Assembly (NCBI RefSeq): GCF_900143065.1
Contig: NZ_FRCX01000014.1
Coordinates: 1 to 64,000 of the forward strand
Direction of reading: 5' to 3'
Source: Duganella sacchari
GTDB lineage: Bacteria; Pseudomonadota; Gammaproteobacteria; Burkholderiales; Burkholderiaceae_D
Length of the DNA stretch: 64,000 bases
Of this stretch, positions 17,848 to 25,765 are shown one piece after another. The notes beneath the pieces were generated by a model. That model made no database searches. It was not told the origin of the DNA and saw only the letters and a list, made by a program, of their open reading frames with translations. Each line of letters opens with the position of its first letter. The stretch's first letter is position 1. A program made the translations under genes and the position numbers.

Positions 17848-18324
17848 TCAGGAACGCTCGGAGGCGTAGGGATCGGCGTAGCCCAGTTCGGCGAGGATCT
17901 CGGTTTCTATGCCTTCCATCTCTTCCGCTTCCTCATCGTCCATGTGATCGTAGCCTTGTGCGTGCAGCACGCCATGGACGATCAGGTGGGCCGTGTGTTC
18001 TTCCACGGTTTTCTTTTGTTCGGCCGCTTCCTTCTCCAGCACATCGGTGCACAGGATGATGTCGGCCTGGGTTGGCGCGTCTTCCGGCAGTTCCTCTTCG
18101 CCTTCGTTGTAGGCAAAGGTCAGCACGTTGGTGGCGTAGTCCTTGCCGCGGTATTCGCGGTTCAGCGCCTGGCCTTCTTCGGCAGCGACAAAGCGGATCG
18201 TCAGTTCGGCCGGCGCGAACAGCGCGGCCTGTATCCACTTGCGGATTTTGGGACGGGTGATGGTTTCCTGCAGGCGCGGATCTGCGTACTGCACCGACAG
18301 CGTCAGTTTATTTTTTGCGGACAT
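17848..18324 (-). CDS. ybeY: endoribonuclease YbeY
   Basis: YbeY is the zinc endoribonuclease needed for 16S rRNA 3' end maturation and 70S quality control. The 158-residue form starting at ATG 18324 (MSAKNKLTLSVQYADPRLQ) has the usual length and the metal motif HGVLHAQGYDH with His117, His121 and His127. A longer frame to 18396 would lie inside phoH and adds an unlikely basic leader. The start overlaps the phoH stop by 17 bases, indicating coupling. Confidence 0.96.
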   Translation of the reverse strand: MSAKNKLTLSVQYADPRLQETITRPKIRKWIQAALFAPAELTIRFVAAEEGQALNREYRGKDYATNVLTFAYNEGEEELPEDAPTQADIILCTDVLEKEAAEQKKTVEEHTAHLIVHGVLHAQGYDHMDDEEAEEMEGIETEILAELGYADPYASERS

Positions 18325-19408
18325 TTTTGAGAGCCGTGGCTTTGAGTAAGGGAGCGATTTCCGCTTCGTGGTTGTGGGCGGTTTCGTAGGCGTCAACGAT
18401 GCGTGCGACCAGCGGGTGGCGCACCACGTCTTCGCTGTTGAAGTGGCTGAAGGCGATGCCGCGCACTTCTTTCAGCACCTGGATCGCGTCCACCAGGCCG
18501 CTCTTCTGGTTCTTGTGCAGGTCCACCTGGGTGACGTCGCCCGTGACCACAGCCTTGCTGCCAAAGCCGATACGGGTCAGGAACATCTTCATCTGCTCGA
18601 CGGTGGTGTTCTGCGCCTCGTCCAGAATCACGAACGCGTGGTTCAGCGTGCGGCCGCGCATATAGGCCAGCGGGGCGATTTCAATTACCTGTTTTTCGAA
18701 CATCTTCTGCGTGCGGTCGAAGCCCAGCAGGTCGTACAGCGCGTCGTACAGCGGGCGCAGGTACGGGTCCACCTTCTGTGACATATCGCCCGGCAGGAAG
18801 CCCAGGCGTTCGCCCGCTTCCACCGCAGGGCGGGTCAGGATGATGCGTTTGACGGCGTCGCGTTCCAGCGCGTCCACCGCGCAGGCGACCGCCAGATAGG
18901 TCTTGCCGGTACCCGCCGGTCCGACCCCAAAGCTGATGTCGTGTTCGAGGATGTTGCGCAGGTAGCGGATCTGGTGCGGCGTGCGGCCGCGCAGGTCGGC
19001 GCGGCGGGTTTTCAGTACCGGGCTGTTGATGTCGATTTCGACTGCCGGCACGGTTTCCACCTTGCGCGGCTTGGTGGGCAAGGGCGCTGCGCCATCGGCG
19101 GCAGGCGCTTCCACGGCGGCCAGGCCGGCGTGCATGCTGGCGCGCTGTTCCACCAGTGCCAGTTGCACTTCTTCGATCGGCACGATCTTGTTGGCGATGG
19201 CGTAGAAGTGCTCAAGGATTTCCACCGCGCGTTCGGCGTTGTGGCCGCTGACGATGAACTTCTCGCCGCGGCGGAAAATGGTGACGTCCAGCGCCGCAGA
19301 AATCTGGCGCAGGTTCTCGTCGAGCGGGCCGCACAAGTGGGCCAGGCGCGCGTTATCAAGCGGCTCCGGGACGAAGTAGTGCGGCTGGACTGGAGTTTTG
19401 GTTTTCAA
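18308..19408 (-). CDS. phoH: PhoH-family ATPase (YbeZ)
   Basis: A PhoH/YbeZ P-loop ATPase that works with YbeY in rRNA processing. The Walker A GPAGTGKT lies near residues 163-170 and Walker B VILDEAQN near 260-267; an N-terminal KH-like region (FIVSGHNAERAVEIL) is also typical. I chose TTG 19408, giving MKTKTPVQPHYFVPEPLD, because family similarity begins there; the frame stays open to TTG 19537, and GTG 19444 is another option. None has a clear ribosome-binding site, so the start is uncertain by up to 43 codons. Confidence 0.93.
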   Translation of the reverse strand: MKTKTPVQPHYFVPEPLDNARLAHLCGPLDENLRQISAALDVTIFRRGEKFIVSGHNAERAVEILEHFYAIANKIVPIEEVQLALVEQRASMHAGLAAVEAPAADGAAPLPTKPRKVETVPAVEIDINSPVLKTRRADLRGRTPHQIRYLRNILEHDISFGVGPAGTGKTYLAVACAVDALERDAVKRIILTRPAVEAGERLGFLPGDMSQKVDPYLRPLYDALYDLLGFDRTQKMFEKQVIEIAPLAYMRGRTLNHAFVILDEAQNTTVEQMKMFLTRIGFGSKAVVTGDVTQVDLHKNQKSGLVDAIQVLKEVRGIAFSHFNSEDVVRHPLVARIVDAYETAHNHEAEIAPLLKATALKNVRKK

Positions 19409-19507
19409 TGGGATATCTGGTGTGAGAAGGCCCGGTGAGGGCACAACTGTTAGTTTATCGTATTTGCCGCCGGCAGTGCCGTTAGGGCTTGATTTTGGCG
19501 CTGTTTG

Positions 19508-19520
19508 CTCTACAGTAGAG
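19508..19520. promoter_or_regulatory. palindrome between phoH and the small charged protein
   Basis: CTCTAC-A-GTAGAG is a perfect 6+1+6 palindrome, 36 bases before the ATG at 19556 in the divergent gap. Its placement suits an operator, but I cannot name a regulator. Confidence 0.35.
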
Positions 19521-19555
19521 ATGTAGCCTCTCGGCAATTTCTATGGAGTTGCATC

Positions 19556-19879
19556 ATGGCAGTCAACGTTACTTCCGCAGCGCGTCCCGACCCGGTGCAA
19601 CATAACCTGCGGGAAACCCGCGCGGCCCGCACCGAGCAGCGCAGCCAGCAGGCGACGGACGCACGCCGTACCGAACAGAATGACCGTGCCGAGAATGGCG
19701 ATGCCCAGATCCGGCAGCGCGTAAAGCAGAATACCGAAGCCTCGCGCAATGAAGCGCGCGGCAATGACGACGCCGCTGCGGCCCAGCGCCGTGACGCCCA
19801 GCAAGCCGATAAAAAGGCCGATACGCAGCGTCGCCAGAACGAGAAAACGCTGGGCCGCCACATCGACACCACCGCCTGA
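19556..19879 (+). CDS. small, highly charged, probably disordered protein
   Basis: A 107-residue hypothetical protein. The ATG at 19556 has GGAG seven bases upstream. After MAVNVTSAARPDPVQHN the sequence is nearly all Arg, Gln, Ala, Asp, Glu, Asn and Thr, without Trp, Tyr, Phe or Cys, so it is likely disordered or one long charged helix. No signal peptide or known domain is visible. It is transcribed away from phoH. I cannot assign a function; RNA or protein binding would fit the composition but is only a guess. Confidence 0.7.
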   Translation: MAVNVTSAARPDPVQHNLRETRAARTEQRSQQATDARRTEQNDRAENGDAQIRQRVKQNTEASRNEARGNDDAAAAQRRDAQQADKKADTQRRQNEKTLGRHIDTTA

Positions 19880-20152
19880 TTTTTCCCTCCTCCTCCGCTG
19901 TAAAGCTGAACTTGCTTTGTGTAACAGTTTCCTACAAGTTCTTGCGTGCGACACACTCCATCCCCATGTGTTGAAATAGCATTGTTGCTAAGGTTTCTAG
20001 CCACTGATTGATGTCGAACAATCTTAGCGCGGTGTGCGCTGGTATCTTGCATGAATGGCAATCAGCTGCAGCAAAACTTTGTTGAAAGAATCTAAGTTTT
20101 GCTTAAGTTCGAACCAGCACTATTTGTTCACCCCAACCCAACGAGGAAAATC

Positions 20153-20491
20153 ATGGCACATCATGCTCTCGCTTCCCAGGAAAGCTACAACCCCAACCAC
20201 CTGCTGGATATCTTGCTTGGCAAGATGCAGCTGAAAAATGATGCCGCACTGTCGCGTCTGCTGGAAGTCGCGCCACCGGTCATCAGCAAAATCCGTCACC
20301 ACCGTTTGCCCGTCGGCGCTTCGCTGCTGATCCGCATGCATGAAGTGACCGGCATGAGCATCCGCGACCTGCGCGACCTGATGGGCGATCGCCGCACCAA
20401 GTACCGCCTGTCCGACGCCCAGGGCCGACCTAAGCCTGAAGACCGTCCAGGCGCAGACAAGGCTACGGCAGGAAGCGCGGCGCATCATTAA
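20153..20491 (+). CDS. small helix-turn-helix-like protein
   Basis: A 112-residue protein starting at ATG 20153 with GAGG seven bases upstream. Residues 17-80 look like a lambda-repressor-type helical DNA-binding unit: LLDILLGKMQLKNDAALSRL, then VAPPVISKIRHHRLPVG as helix 2-turn-helix 3, then a helix ending in LRDLMG. The tail (85-112) is polar and rich in Pro/Gly. The preceding 273-base gap (19880-20152) is comparatively AT-rich and shows no other gene. A regulator role is inferred from fold only; no target is suggested by the neighbours. Confidence 0.72.
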   Translation: MAHHALASQESYNPNHLLDILLGKMQLKNDAALSRLLEVAPPVISKIRHHRLPVGASLLIRMHEVTGMSIRDLRDLMGDRRTKYRLSDAQGRPKPEDRPGADKATAGSAAHH

Positions 20492-20510
20492 TGCGCTCCG
20501 CGCGCAAGCA

Positions 20511-20545
20511 CCTGCCGCATCGGGCATGACACCCGGTCCGGCAGG
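20511..20545. terminator. stem-loop between convergent genes
   Basis: CCTGCCG (20511-20517) pairs with CGGCAGG (20539-20545), and an inner CGGG/CCCG pair closes around CATGACA. It lies between the ends of the HTH-like gene and the HDOD gene, so it probably terminates one or both. No T-run follows. Confidence 0.45.
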
Positions 20546-20552
20546 CAGCCAC

Positions 20553-21398
20553 TCAGGTTAGCAGCACCATAGAAATTTCTTCATACTGCAACTCCGTTTC
20601 GCGGAACAATTGCAGATACACCTCTTCATCGAGGCCCAGTGCAGTCCACGCCACGGTGGACACCGGCGGCACCAGATCGTCCTGCACTTGCGCCAGATCG
20701 AGCGCGTGCACGATGGCATCGGCCACGTGAATAATCGCTGCCAGGAAACCAGCGCCCGGCGCTTCCGGGTCGTGATGGCCGCCGATGGCCAGCCGCATCG
20801 TATCGGAAAAATTCCAGTGCTCCGCTAACGCCAGGCCGGCGTCGACGTGATCGACGCCCAGCACGGTGCGCTCCGCTTCCAGCAGATAACAGTCATGCTG
20901 CTCGCGGTAGGCGATGGTTTCCGAATACTGGTTCGGGAAGCAGGACACCAGCACCAGGCGGCCGATGTCATGCAGCAGCCCGGCGGTAAAAGCGTAGTCC
21001 TGGTTGAAGCGCAACTGCCGCGCCAGCACCTTGGCGCAGGCGGCTGTGGCGATCGAGTGGCGCCAGAACGCCTTGTGGTCGAAACCGGGGCAATGGCCTT
21101 CGGCAAAGCAGCCGGTAATGGCCGCCGCGGTAATCAGGTTGCGCGTGGTCTGGAAACCCAGGAAGGTAATCGCCTGCTGGATGGTGGTCACCTTGACCTG
21201 CAAACCATACAGCGAGGAATTGGCCAGGCGCAGCGTCTTGGCCGTCAGCGCCTGGTCGTGCGAGACTTTTTTGGCCAGCACGGAGATATCCACATCATCC
21301 TGGTCGATGCTGTTGAGCAGTTCCATCACCACGACCGGCAACGAAGGCAGGTCGTCCAGCGTGCGGACCACGTCGTCGTAGCTCAGCGTATTACTCAT
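20553..21398 (-). CDS. HDOD-domain signalling protein
   Basis: A 281-residue HDOD protein (HD-related output domain without the metal-binding HD pair), found in bacterial signalling and cell-cycle or motility control. The domain fills residues 8-215, with the family start LDDLPSLPVVVMELLNSID, then KVSHDQALTAKTLRLANSS (typical SxDPxLxxxLLxxANS region) and ITFLGFQTTRNLI. There is no added EAL, GGDEF or kinase domain. Its start overlaps the end of the small upstream gene by 8 bases, so the two are likely co-translated. Confidence 0.9.
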   Translation of the reverse strand: MSNTLSYDDVVRTLDDLPSLPVVVMELLNSIDQDDVDISVLAKKVSHDQALTAKTLRLANSSLYGLQVKVTTIQQAITFLGFQTTRNLITAAAITGCFAEGHCPGFDHKAFWRHSIATAACAKVLARQLRFNQDYAFTAGLLHDIGRLVLVSCFPNQYSETIAYREQHDCYLLEAERTVLGVDHVDAGLALAEHWNFSDTMRLAIGGHHDPEAPGAGFLAAIIHVADAIVHALDLAQVQDDLVPPVSTVAWTALGLDEEVYLQLFRETELQYEEISMVLLT

Positions 21399-21738
21399 GT
21401 TCCGGCGTCTCCTCTACACCCAGGCGATAGTCGGTGATAAAGCGGCGCAAGGTGGCGGTCGCCCAGTCGCTGCCGCTGTCGGCATCGTTCTTGCGGAACA
21501 GCTGGGCGATGCGCGCCTCGTGATGCTGCAGCGTCGCGGCGACAATTTCCGGCGTCACTTCGTCCTTGAGGATGGGCAGCACGGCGATGCCATGGCGCGG
21601 CATCAGCGCCAGCATGGCTTCGGTCAGCGCCGTGCCTTGCGGCAGCAGCACATTGCCCTGCACATCAAGCAGCACATCGGAAAGGACCATCCCCGGCCGC
21701 ACCTCCGCCAGCGTGAGTTGATGATAATTGCCTGCCAT
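21391..21738 (-). CDS. small protein resembling the N-terminal unit of HD-GYP/HDOD proteins
   Basis: A 115-residue soluble protein. Residues 8-55 have the pattern LAEVRPGMVLSDVLLDVQGN followed by LLPQGTALTEAMLALMPRHGI, which matches the short leader domain often fused in front of HD-GYP or HDOD modules. The rest is helical and polar. It precedes and overlaps the HDOD gene, so the pair may be one signalling unit split in two genes. No enzymatic motif is visible. Confidence 0.75.
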   Translation of the reverse strand: MAGNYHQLTLAEVRPGMVLSDVLLDVQGNVLLPQGTALTEAMLALMPRHGIAVLPILKDEVTPEIVAATLQHHEARIAQLFRKNDADSGSDWATATLRRFITDYRLGVEETPEHE

Positions 21739-21858
21739 GCTGCCTCCTGATTGTTTCTTGAACCATATTTCCTGATATTACCATTGTCTTGCCAAGACGC
21801 AGCCCATACCGTACATTGGGACGTTGCCGTCAAATCCATGTCGTCGGGAGATTGCTAG

Positions 21859-23439
21859 ATGTTTGGTATTCAAGGCCGCTTGACGCTGCTTTTTGTGGTC
21901 ATCGTTACGCTGGTGCTGGGGATCTCGGGTACCTACGCCCAATACAGCCTCGGCCATGAACTGGAGGTCAGCAGCCAGCGTTTGCGCCAGGGCGTGCTGA
22001 CGCGTCTGCAAACCAGCCTGCCGTCCGCGCTGTGGGATCTGGATAAAGCCAAGGTGGATAACATTGTGGCGGCCGAAATGATGCCGCCGGAGCTGGTCTC
22101 GATTCGCGTCTACGATACCTCGGTCGGCCTGTTTTCCGGCAAGCTGCGCAATGAGAACGGCACCATTACCTCGATTGAAAACGATGCGGCCGTGGGCGGT
22201 TCGCCGGTGGTGGCTGACCTGGCGTATCGCGATTCCGGCGCGGCCGGCGCTGCGCTCAAGCCGGTGATCGTGGGCCGTGTGGTGGTCAATTTCAGCCGCG
22301 CCCAGATCGACGCCACCTTGGCGGCCGAGGTGCGCCGCAAGGTCACCGAGGTGCTGCTGCTGGACCTGATCCTGGTGGCGGCGCTGGCGCTGTCGCTGCG
22401 CATTGTGTTCGATCCGCTCAAGCGCCTGCGCGACGGTCTGTTCGACCTGGCCACGCGCGGCAGCGATGAAGTGGAAGAGCTGCCGGACAGCCGCCACGAT
22501 GAGCTGGGCGAAGTGATCCGCGGCTTCAACGCCATCCAGCGCAAGGTGAAATCGAATATCCAGCGCATCCGTGAGGCCGAGGACGAGGCGCGCAAATCGG
22601 CGCAAGCCACGGCCAAGGCCATGGACGATCTGCGCCGCACGCAGGAATCGCTGTTGCAGGCCGAGCGCCTGGCGTCACTGGGCGGCCTGGTGGCCGGCGT
22701 GGCGCACGAGATCAACACGCCGGTCGGCATCGCGCTGACCAGCGCCTCGGTGCTGATGGAAGCCACCGAGAAGGTGCAGGCCTCGGTCCAGGATGGCAAT
22801 ATCAAAAAATCCGACATCACGCGCTACCTGGAGACGGCATCCGAAAGCACGCGCCTCATCATGAACAACGCCTACCGCGCGGCGCACCTGATCCACAGCT
22901 TCAAGCAGATCGCGGTGGACCAGGTCAGCGAGGCGCGCCGCCGCTTTGAGCTGCGCGACTATATCAATGAGGTGGTGTCCAGCCTGCAGCCCAAGCTCAA
23001 GAAGACGCGCATCACCGTCAGCATTGCCTGCCCGCCGGACATCATGCTGGACAGCTATCCGGGCGCGCTGGCCCAGGTCATCACCAACCTGACGCTGAAC
23101 TGCGTCGAGCATGCGTTTGAGGTGGACGATGAGGGCCGCATCATGATTGGCGTCGCGCAGCAGGGCGACTGGATTGAAATGCAGGTGACCGACAACGGCA
23201 AGGGCATCCCGCCCGACATGCTGGACAAGGTATTCGATCCGTTTGTCACCACCCGGCGCGGACAGGGCGGTACCGGTCTGGGTCTGAACATCGTCTTCAA
23301 CCTGATCGCCAAGCAGTTTGGCGGCAGCATCTCGGTGTCCAGCGTGCTGGGGCAGGGCGCCAGTTTCGTGCTGCGCATGCCATGCGTGACGCCGGTCGAT
23401 GACACCGCGCTGCATGCCGACAGCCGCCTGCACGTTTAA
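21859..23439 (+). CDS. membrane sensor histidine kinase, orphan
   Basis: A 526-residue sensor kinase. Transmembrane helix 1 is at about 8-26, a periplasmic sensor region at 27-165, helix 2 at about 166-184, then a HAMP-like linker (185-240), a coiled coil (240-272) and a kinase core with phospho-acceptor His283 in AGVAHEINTPVG. The ATPase domain shows NLTLNCVEHAF (N box), DNGKGIPP (G1) and GGTGLGLNI (G2). No response regulator gene is next to it; the neighbours are the HDOD pair (divergent) and a DUF3224 gene 14 bases downstream. Confidence 0.93.
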   Translation: MFGIQGRLTLLFVVIVTLVLGISGTYAQYSLGHELEVSSQRLRQGVLTRLQTSLPSALWDLDKAKVDNIVAAEMMPPELVSIRVYDTSVGLFSGKLRNENGTITSIENDAAVGGSPVVADLAYRDSGAAGAALKPVIVGRVVVNFSRAQIDATLAAEVRRKVTEVLLLDLILVAALALSLRIVFDPLKRLRDGLFDLATRGSDEVEELPDSRHDELGEVIRGFNAIQRKVKSNIQRIREAEDEARKSAQATAKAMDDLRRTQESLLQAERLASLGGLVAGVAHEINTPVGIALTSASVLMEATEKVQASVQDGNIKKSDITRYLETASESTRLIMNNAYRAAHLIHSFKQIAVDQVSEARRRFELRDYINEVVSSLQPKLKKTRITVSIACPPDIMLDSYPGALAQVITNLTLNCVEHAFEVDDEGRIMIGVAQQGDWIEMQVTDNGKGIPPDMLDKVFDPFVTTRRGQGGTGLGLNIVFNLIAKQFGGSISVSSVLGQGASFVLRMPCVTPVDDTALHADSRLHV

Positions 23440-23453
23440 TCACAGGAGATCGT

Positions 23454-23843
23454 ATGCCCTTTGTCACGGGAGAATTTGAGGTTGCCATGAAACCGGAATC
23501 GATGTCGGATGTGGCGGCGGCGAGCGGCATCGGCCGCATGTCGCTGGACAAGCATTACCGCGGCCCCTTGCAAGCCGAAGGCAAGGGCGAAATGCTGGCG
23601 TATATGGACCGTGCGCTGGGCTCCGGCGTGTATGTGGCGATCGAGCGGGTGACGGGGGCGCTGGATGGCCGCAGCGGCAGTTTTTTGCTGCACCACACGG
23701 GCGTCATGACGCGCGGCTCGCCGGGCCTGACGGTCGCGGTGGCGCCCGATTCCGGCAGCGAGCAGCTGGCAGGCCTGAGCGGCTCGCTGCACATCCGCAT
23801 TGAAGGCGGCAAGCACTATTACGACTTCGAGTACGCGCTCTAG
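23454..23843 (+). CDS. DUF3224 family protein
   Basis: A 129-residue DUF3224 protein, a small beta-barrel-like family of unknown function. The family pattern is visible in GSFLLHHTGVMTRGSPGL (about 75-92), VAPDSGSEQLAGLSGSL (about 95-111) and IEGGKHYYDFEY at the C-terminus. It starts 14 bases after the sensor kinase stop and is followed by a clear terminator, so it is probably co-transcribed with the kinase. Nothing in it shows a catalytic role. Confidence 0.88.
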   Translation: MPFVTGEFEVAMKPESMSDVAAASGIGRMSLDKHYRGPLQAEGKGEMLAYMDRALGSGVYVAIERVTGALDGRSGSFLLHHTGVMTRGSPGLTVAVAPDSGSEQLAGLSGSLHIRIEGGKHYYDFEYAL

Positions 23844-23875
23844 TCCATGGCGTGACATGCGGCCTGCCTGCAAAT

Positions 23876-23904
23876 AAAAAATCCCGCAACCAGGCGGGAT
23901 TTTT
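23876..23904. terminator. bidirectional intrinsic terminator
   Basis: A perfect 7-bp stem ATCCCGC/GCGGGAT with loop AACCAG is flanked by an A-run before and a T-run after it. It lies between the convergent DUF3224 and PEP-CTERM genes and can serve both. Confidence 0.9.
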
Positions 23905-23922
23905 GATGCAGTCGAACCAAGC

Positions 23923-24276
23923 TTATTCGTCAGAGAACTTTTCGGAAGACTGATGGCGGCGCGATGCAAAGCCCAGTACAACCAGGCCCAGCATCAACAT
24001 GATAAAGGTTTGTGGTTCCGGCACCGGCGTGGCGGGATCGTTTTGAGGTTGTTGTTTCGGGTCGGCCGGCGGTAAGGCATTTTGATCAGCCTCATTGGTC
24101 TTGGCGACAGGAGCGCTGATATCGCATGGCGCAGTGTCGTTGGCTTCGCAATGTGCGAGTACAATTGTTGCAGGTGCAACATTGTGATTAATGGCCGGTG
24201 CGGCAGGACTCGCCTGTACGGCGCCGGCAAGGCTTAAAGCAATTAAAGCTGTCGAGATCAAGGACAAAACTTTCAC
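23923..24276 (-). CDS. small PEP-CTERM sorted protein
   Basis: A 117-residue exported protein with a signal peptide (1-22, ending VQAS) and a C-terminal PEP-CTERM signal: VPEP (about 84-87), a hydrophobic stretch FIMLMLGLVVLGFA and the basic end SRRHQ. Such proteins are processed by EpsH-type exosortase and anchored or secreted in exopolysaccharide-producing bacteria. The mature part between is only about 60 residues, rich in Ala, Pro, Asn and Gln, and has two Cys. No exosortase gene is in the window. Function beyond sorting is unknown. Confidence 0.85.
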   Translation of the reverse strand: MKVLSLISTALIALSLAGAVQASPAAPAINHNVAPATIVLAHCEANDTAPCDISAPVAKTNEADQNALPPADPKQQPQNDPATPVPEPQTFIMLMLGLVVLGFASRRHQSSEKFSDE

Positions 24277-24510
24277 GATTTACACTCCTGGCGTTGTTTT
24301 GAACAGGATGTTAAGGTCAATCTAATACATAAACGATAAATTCGCGGCGCGGTGCTGACGCACTTGCTACCGTTCTGATATTAAATCACAGTTCATAACA
24401 TATTGCCATCTGTTTTTCTTTTGTGATAACGTAATTTTGCGTCGCAACAACACCCGCCGGCAGCTTGCCAGTGGCGCAGAAAATTTATACCTCTTCAACC
24501 ATTAAATTCT
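24277..24510. other. AT-rich divergent intergenic region
   Basis: This 234-base gap separates the PEP-CTERM gene and the ChaN-like gene. It is clearly more AT-rich than the flanking genes and should carry both promoters. I see no RNA gene, repeat or palindrome strong enough to list. Confidence 0.4.
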
Positions 24511-25380
24511 ATGCACACTCGCGCGTTTCAGATGTTTTTCACATATACAGCACAAATTCGGTTGACTTCGGGCCTGCTGGCCGCCGTTCTGGCCACCGGC
24601 TGCGCCATTGGCAGCAAGACAGCAGCAACTTCTGCACCACTATTGCCAAATAGTAACACTTATCAGGTTTTACTGCTGGGAGAAGTACATGACAATGCCC
24701 AAGGCCATAAGCTCCGGTATGACCTGTTACGCAAGCGCGTGGAAGCGGGCTGGCAGCCGGCCATCGTCATGGAGCAGTTCGACCGTGAAAACCAGGACCT
24801 CCTGGACAAGGCACAAAAGAAATGCCTGGATGCACAGTGCGTAATCCAGGTGGCTGGCGGTGCGCGCTGGGATTGGCAATTGTATTATCCTGTGATTCAG
24901 CTGGCGCTGACGCACAATTTACCGTTGATCGCCGGCAACCTCTCGCGTGCCGATGCGTCGCGCGTGGTGCGTGATGGCGTGAAATCGAGCTTTGATGCGA
25001 AAAGCATCCAGGACTACAAGCTGGACCAGCCGCTGCCGGCGGCCATCCGCAGCGCCCAGCAGCAGGAGATCGTCACCGGCCACTGCAATATGCTGCCGGA
25101 GATGATGGTAGGCGGCATGGTCGACGCGCAGGTGGCGCGGGATATCTGGATGGCCAAACTCATCCGTGACCAGCGGCCGCGCGACGTCGTGCTCATCGCC
25201 GGCAATGGCCATGTGCGCAAGGATATCGGCGTCGGTTACTGGCTCAACCAGGTTGCGCCTGCGCTGACCGTGTACAGCGTCGGCTTTATCGAAGGCAGCG
25301 ACAACGGTGGTCGCTACGACAGTATTCAGACACTGGCGGCGCAGCAGCGCGACGACCCGTGCAAACAGGTTAAAAAATGA
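24511..25380 (+). CDS. ChaN-like heme/iron-associated lipoprotein
   Basis: A 289-residue ChaN-family protein. The lipobox LATGC puts the lipidated cysteine at residue 31. The domain starts with VLLLGEVHDNAQGHKLRYDLL (shown as VLLLGEVHDNAQGHK, then LRYDLL), where Glu and His residues are typical, and continues with ADASRVVRDG and VLIAGNGHVRKDIGVGYW. ChaN of Campylobacter binds cofacial heme at the outer membrane; that role here is inferred. A second in-frame ATG at 24532 could be the real start and would give a shorter signal peptide. The stop overlaps the thioredoxin start. Confidence 0.87.
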   Translation: MHTRAFQMFFTYTAQIRLTSGLLAAVLATGCAIGSKTAATSAPLLPNSNTYQVLLLGEVHDNAQGHKLRYDLLRKRVEAGWQPAIVMEQFDRENQDLLDKAQKKCLDAQCVIQVAGGARWDWQLYYPVIQLALTHNLPLIAGNLSRADASRVVRDGVKSSFDAKSIQDYKLDQPLPAAIRSAQQQEIVTGHCNMLPEMMVGGMVDAQVARDIWMAKLIRDQRPRDVVLIAGNGHVRKDIGVGYWLNQVAPALTVYSVGFIEGSDNGGRYDSIQTLAAQQRDDPCKQVKK

Positions 25381-25697
25381 AGACACGCTACCTCCCCGAG
25401 GCGCCGCAGCGCGCCGAGATCGACGCCATGCCGGGCGCGGTGATGCTGGAGTTCGGCGCCAACTGGTGCGGCCACTGCATGGCCGCGCAGGCGCCGCTGC
25501 AGCAGGCTTACGCCGGCCACGACAAGGTGAGCCACTACAAGGTCGAAGACGGTCCCGGCCGGCCGCTGGGACGCTCGTTCCGCGTCAAGCTGTGGCCGAC
25601 CATGATCTTCCTGCGCGACGGCCAGGAAGTGGCGCGCCTGGTGCGGCCGTTGAACGCTGACGACATCTCTGCGGCATTTGCGCAAATAGACAGTTAG
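25377..25697 (+). CDS. thioredoxin-family protein
   Basis: A 106-residue cytoplasmic thioredoxin-like protein with the redox motif CGHC (Cys31, Cys34) in GANWCGHCMAA and the cis-proline in KLWPTMIF (Pro74). The CGHC motif is more typical of disulfide isomerases and some TlpA/Trx variants than of housekeeping thioredoxin (CGPC). No signal peptide is present. Its ATG overlaps the stop of the ChaN-like gene (ATGA), which implies co-translation with an exported lipoprotein. Its partner is not known. Confidence 0.88.
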   Translation: MKTRYLPEAPQRAEIDAMPGAVMLEFGANWCGHCMAAQAPLQQAYAGHDKVSHYKVEDGPGRPLGRSFRVKLWPTMIFLRDGQEVARLVRPLNADDISAAFAQIDS

Positions 25698-25703
25698 CCA
25701 TAC

Positions 25704-25733
25704 TTGGCAATCCTGCAAGGTGGTGTGTATGAT
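25704..25733 (+). promoter_or_regulatory. sigma-70 promoter of the MHS-family transporter
   Basis: TTGGCA (25704-25709), an 18-base spacer and TATGAT (25728-25733) form a good sigma-70 promoter 33 bases before the start codon. An inverted repeat TGGTGTG/CACACCA (25721-25727 and 25740-25746) brackets the -10 box, a position from which a repressor could block it. Confidence 0.6.
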
Positions 25734-25765
25734 GGCCCGCACACCAATAATCAGGAGCGCCAAGC

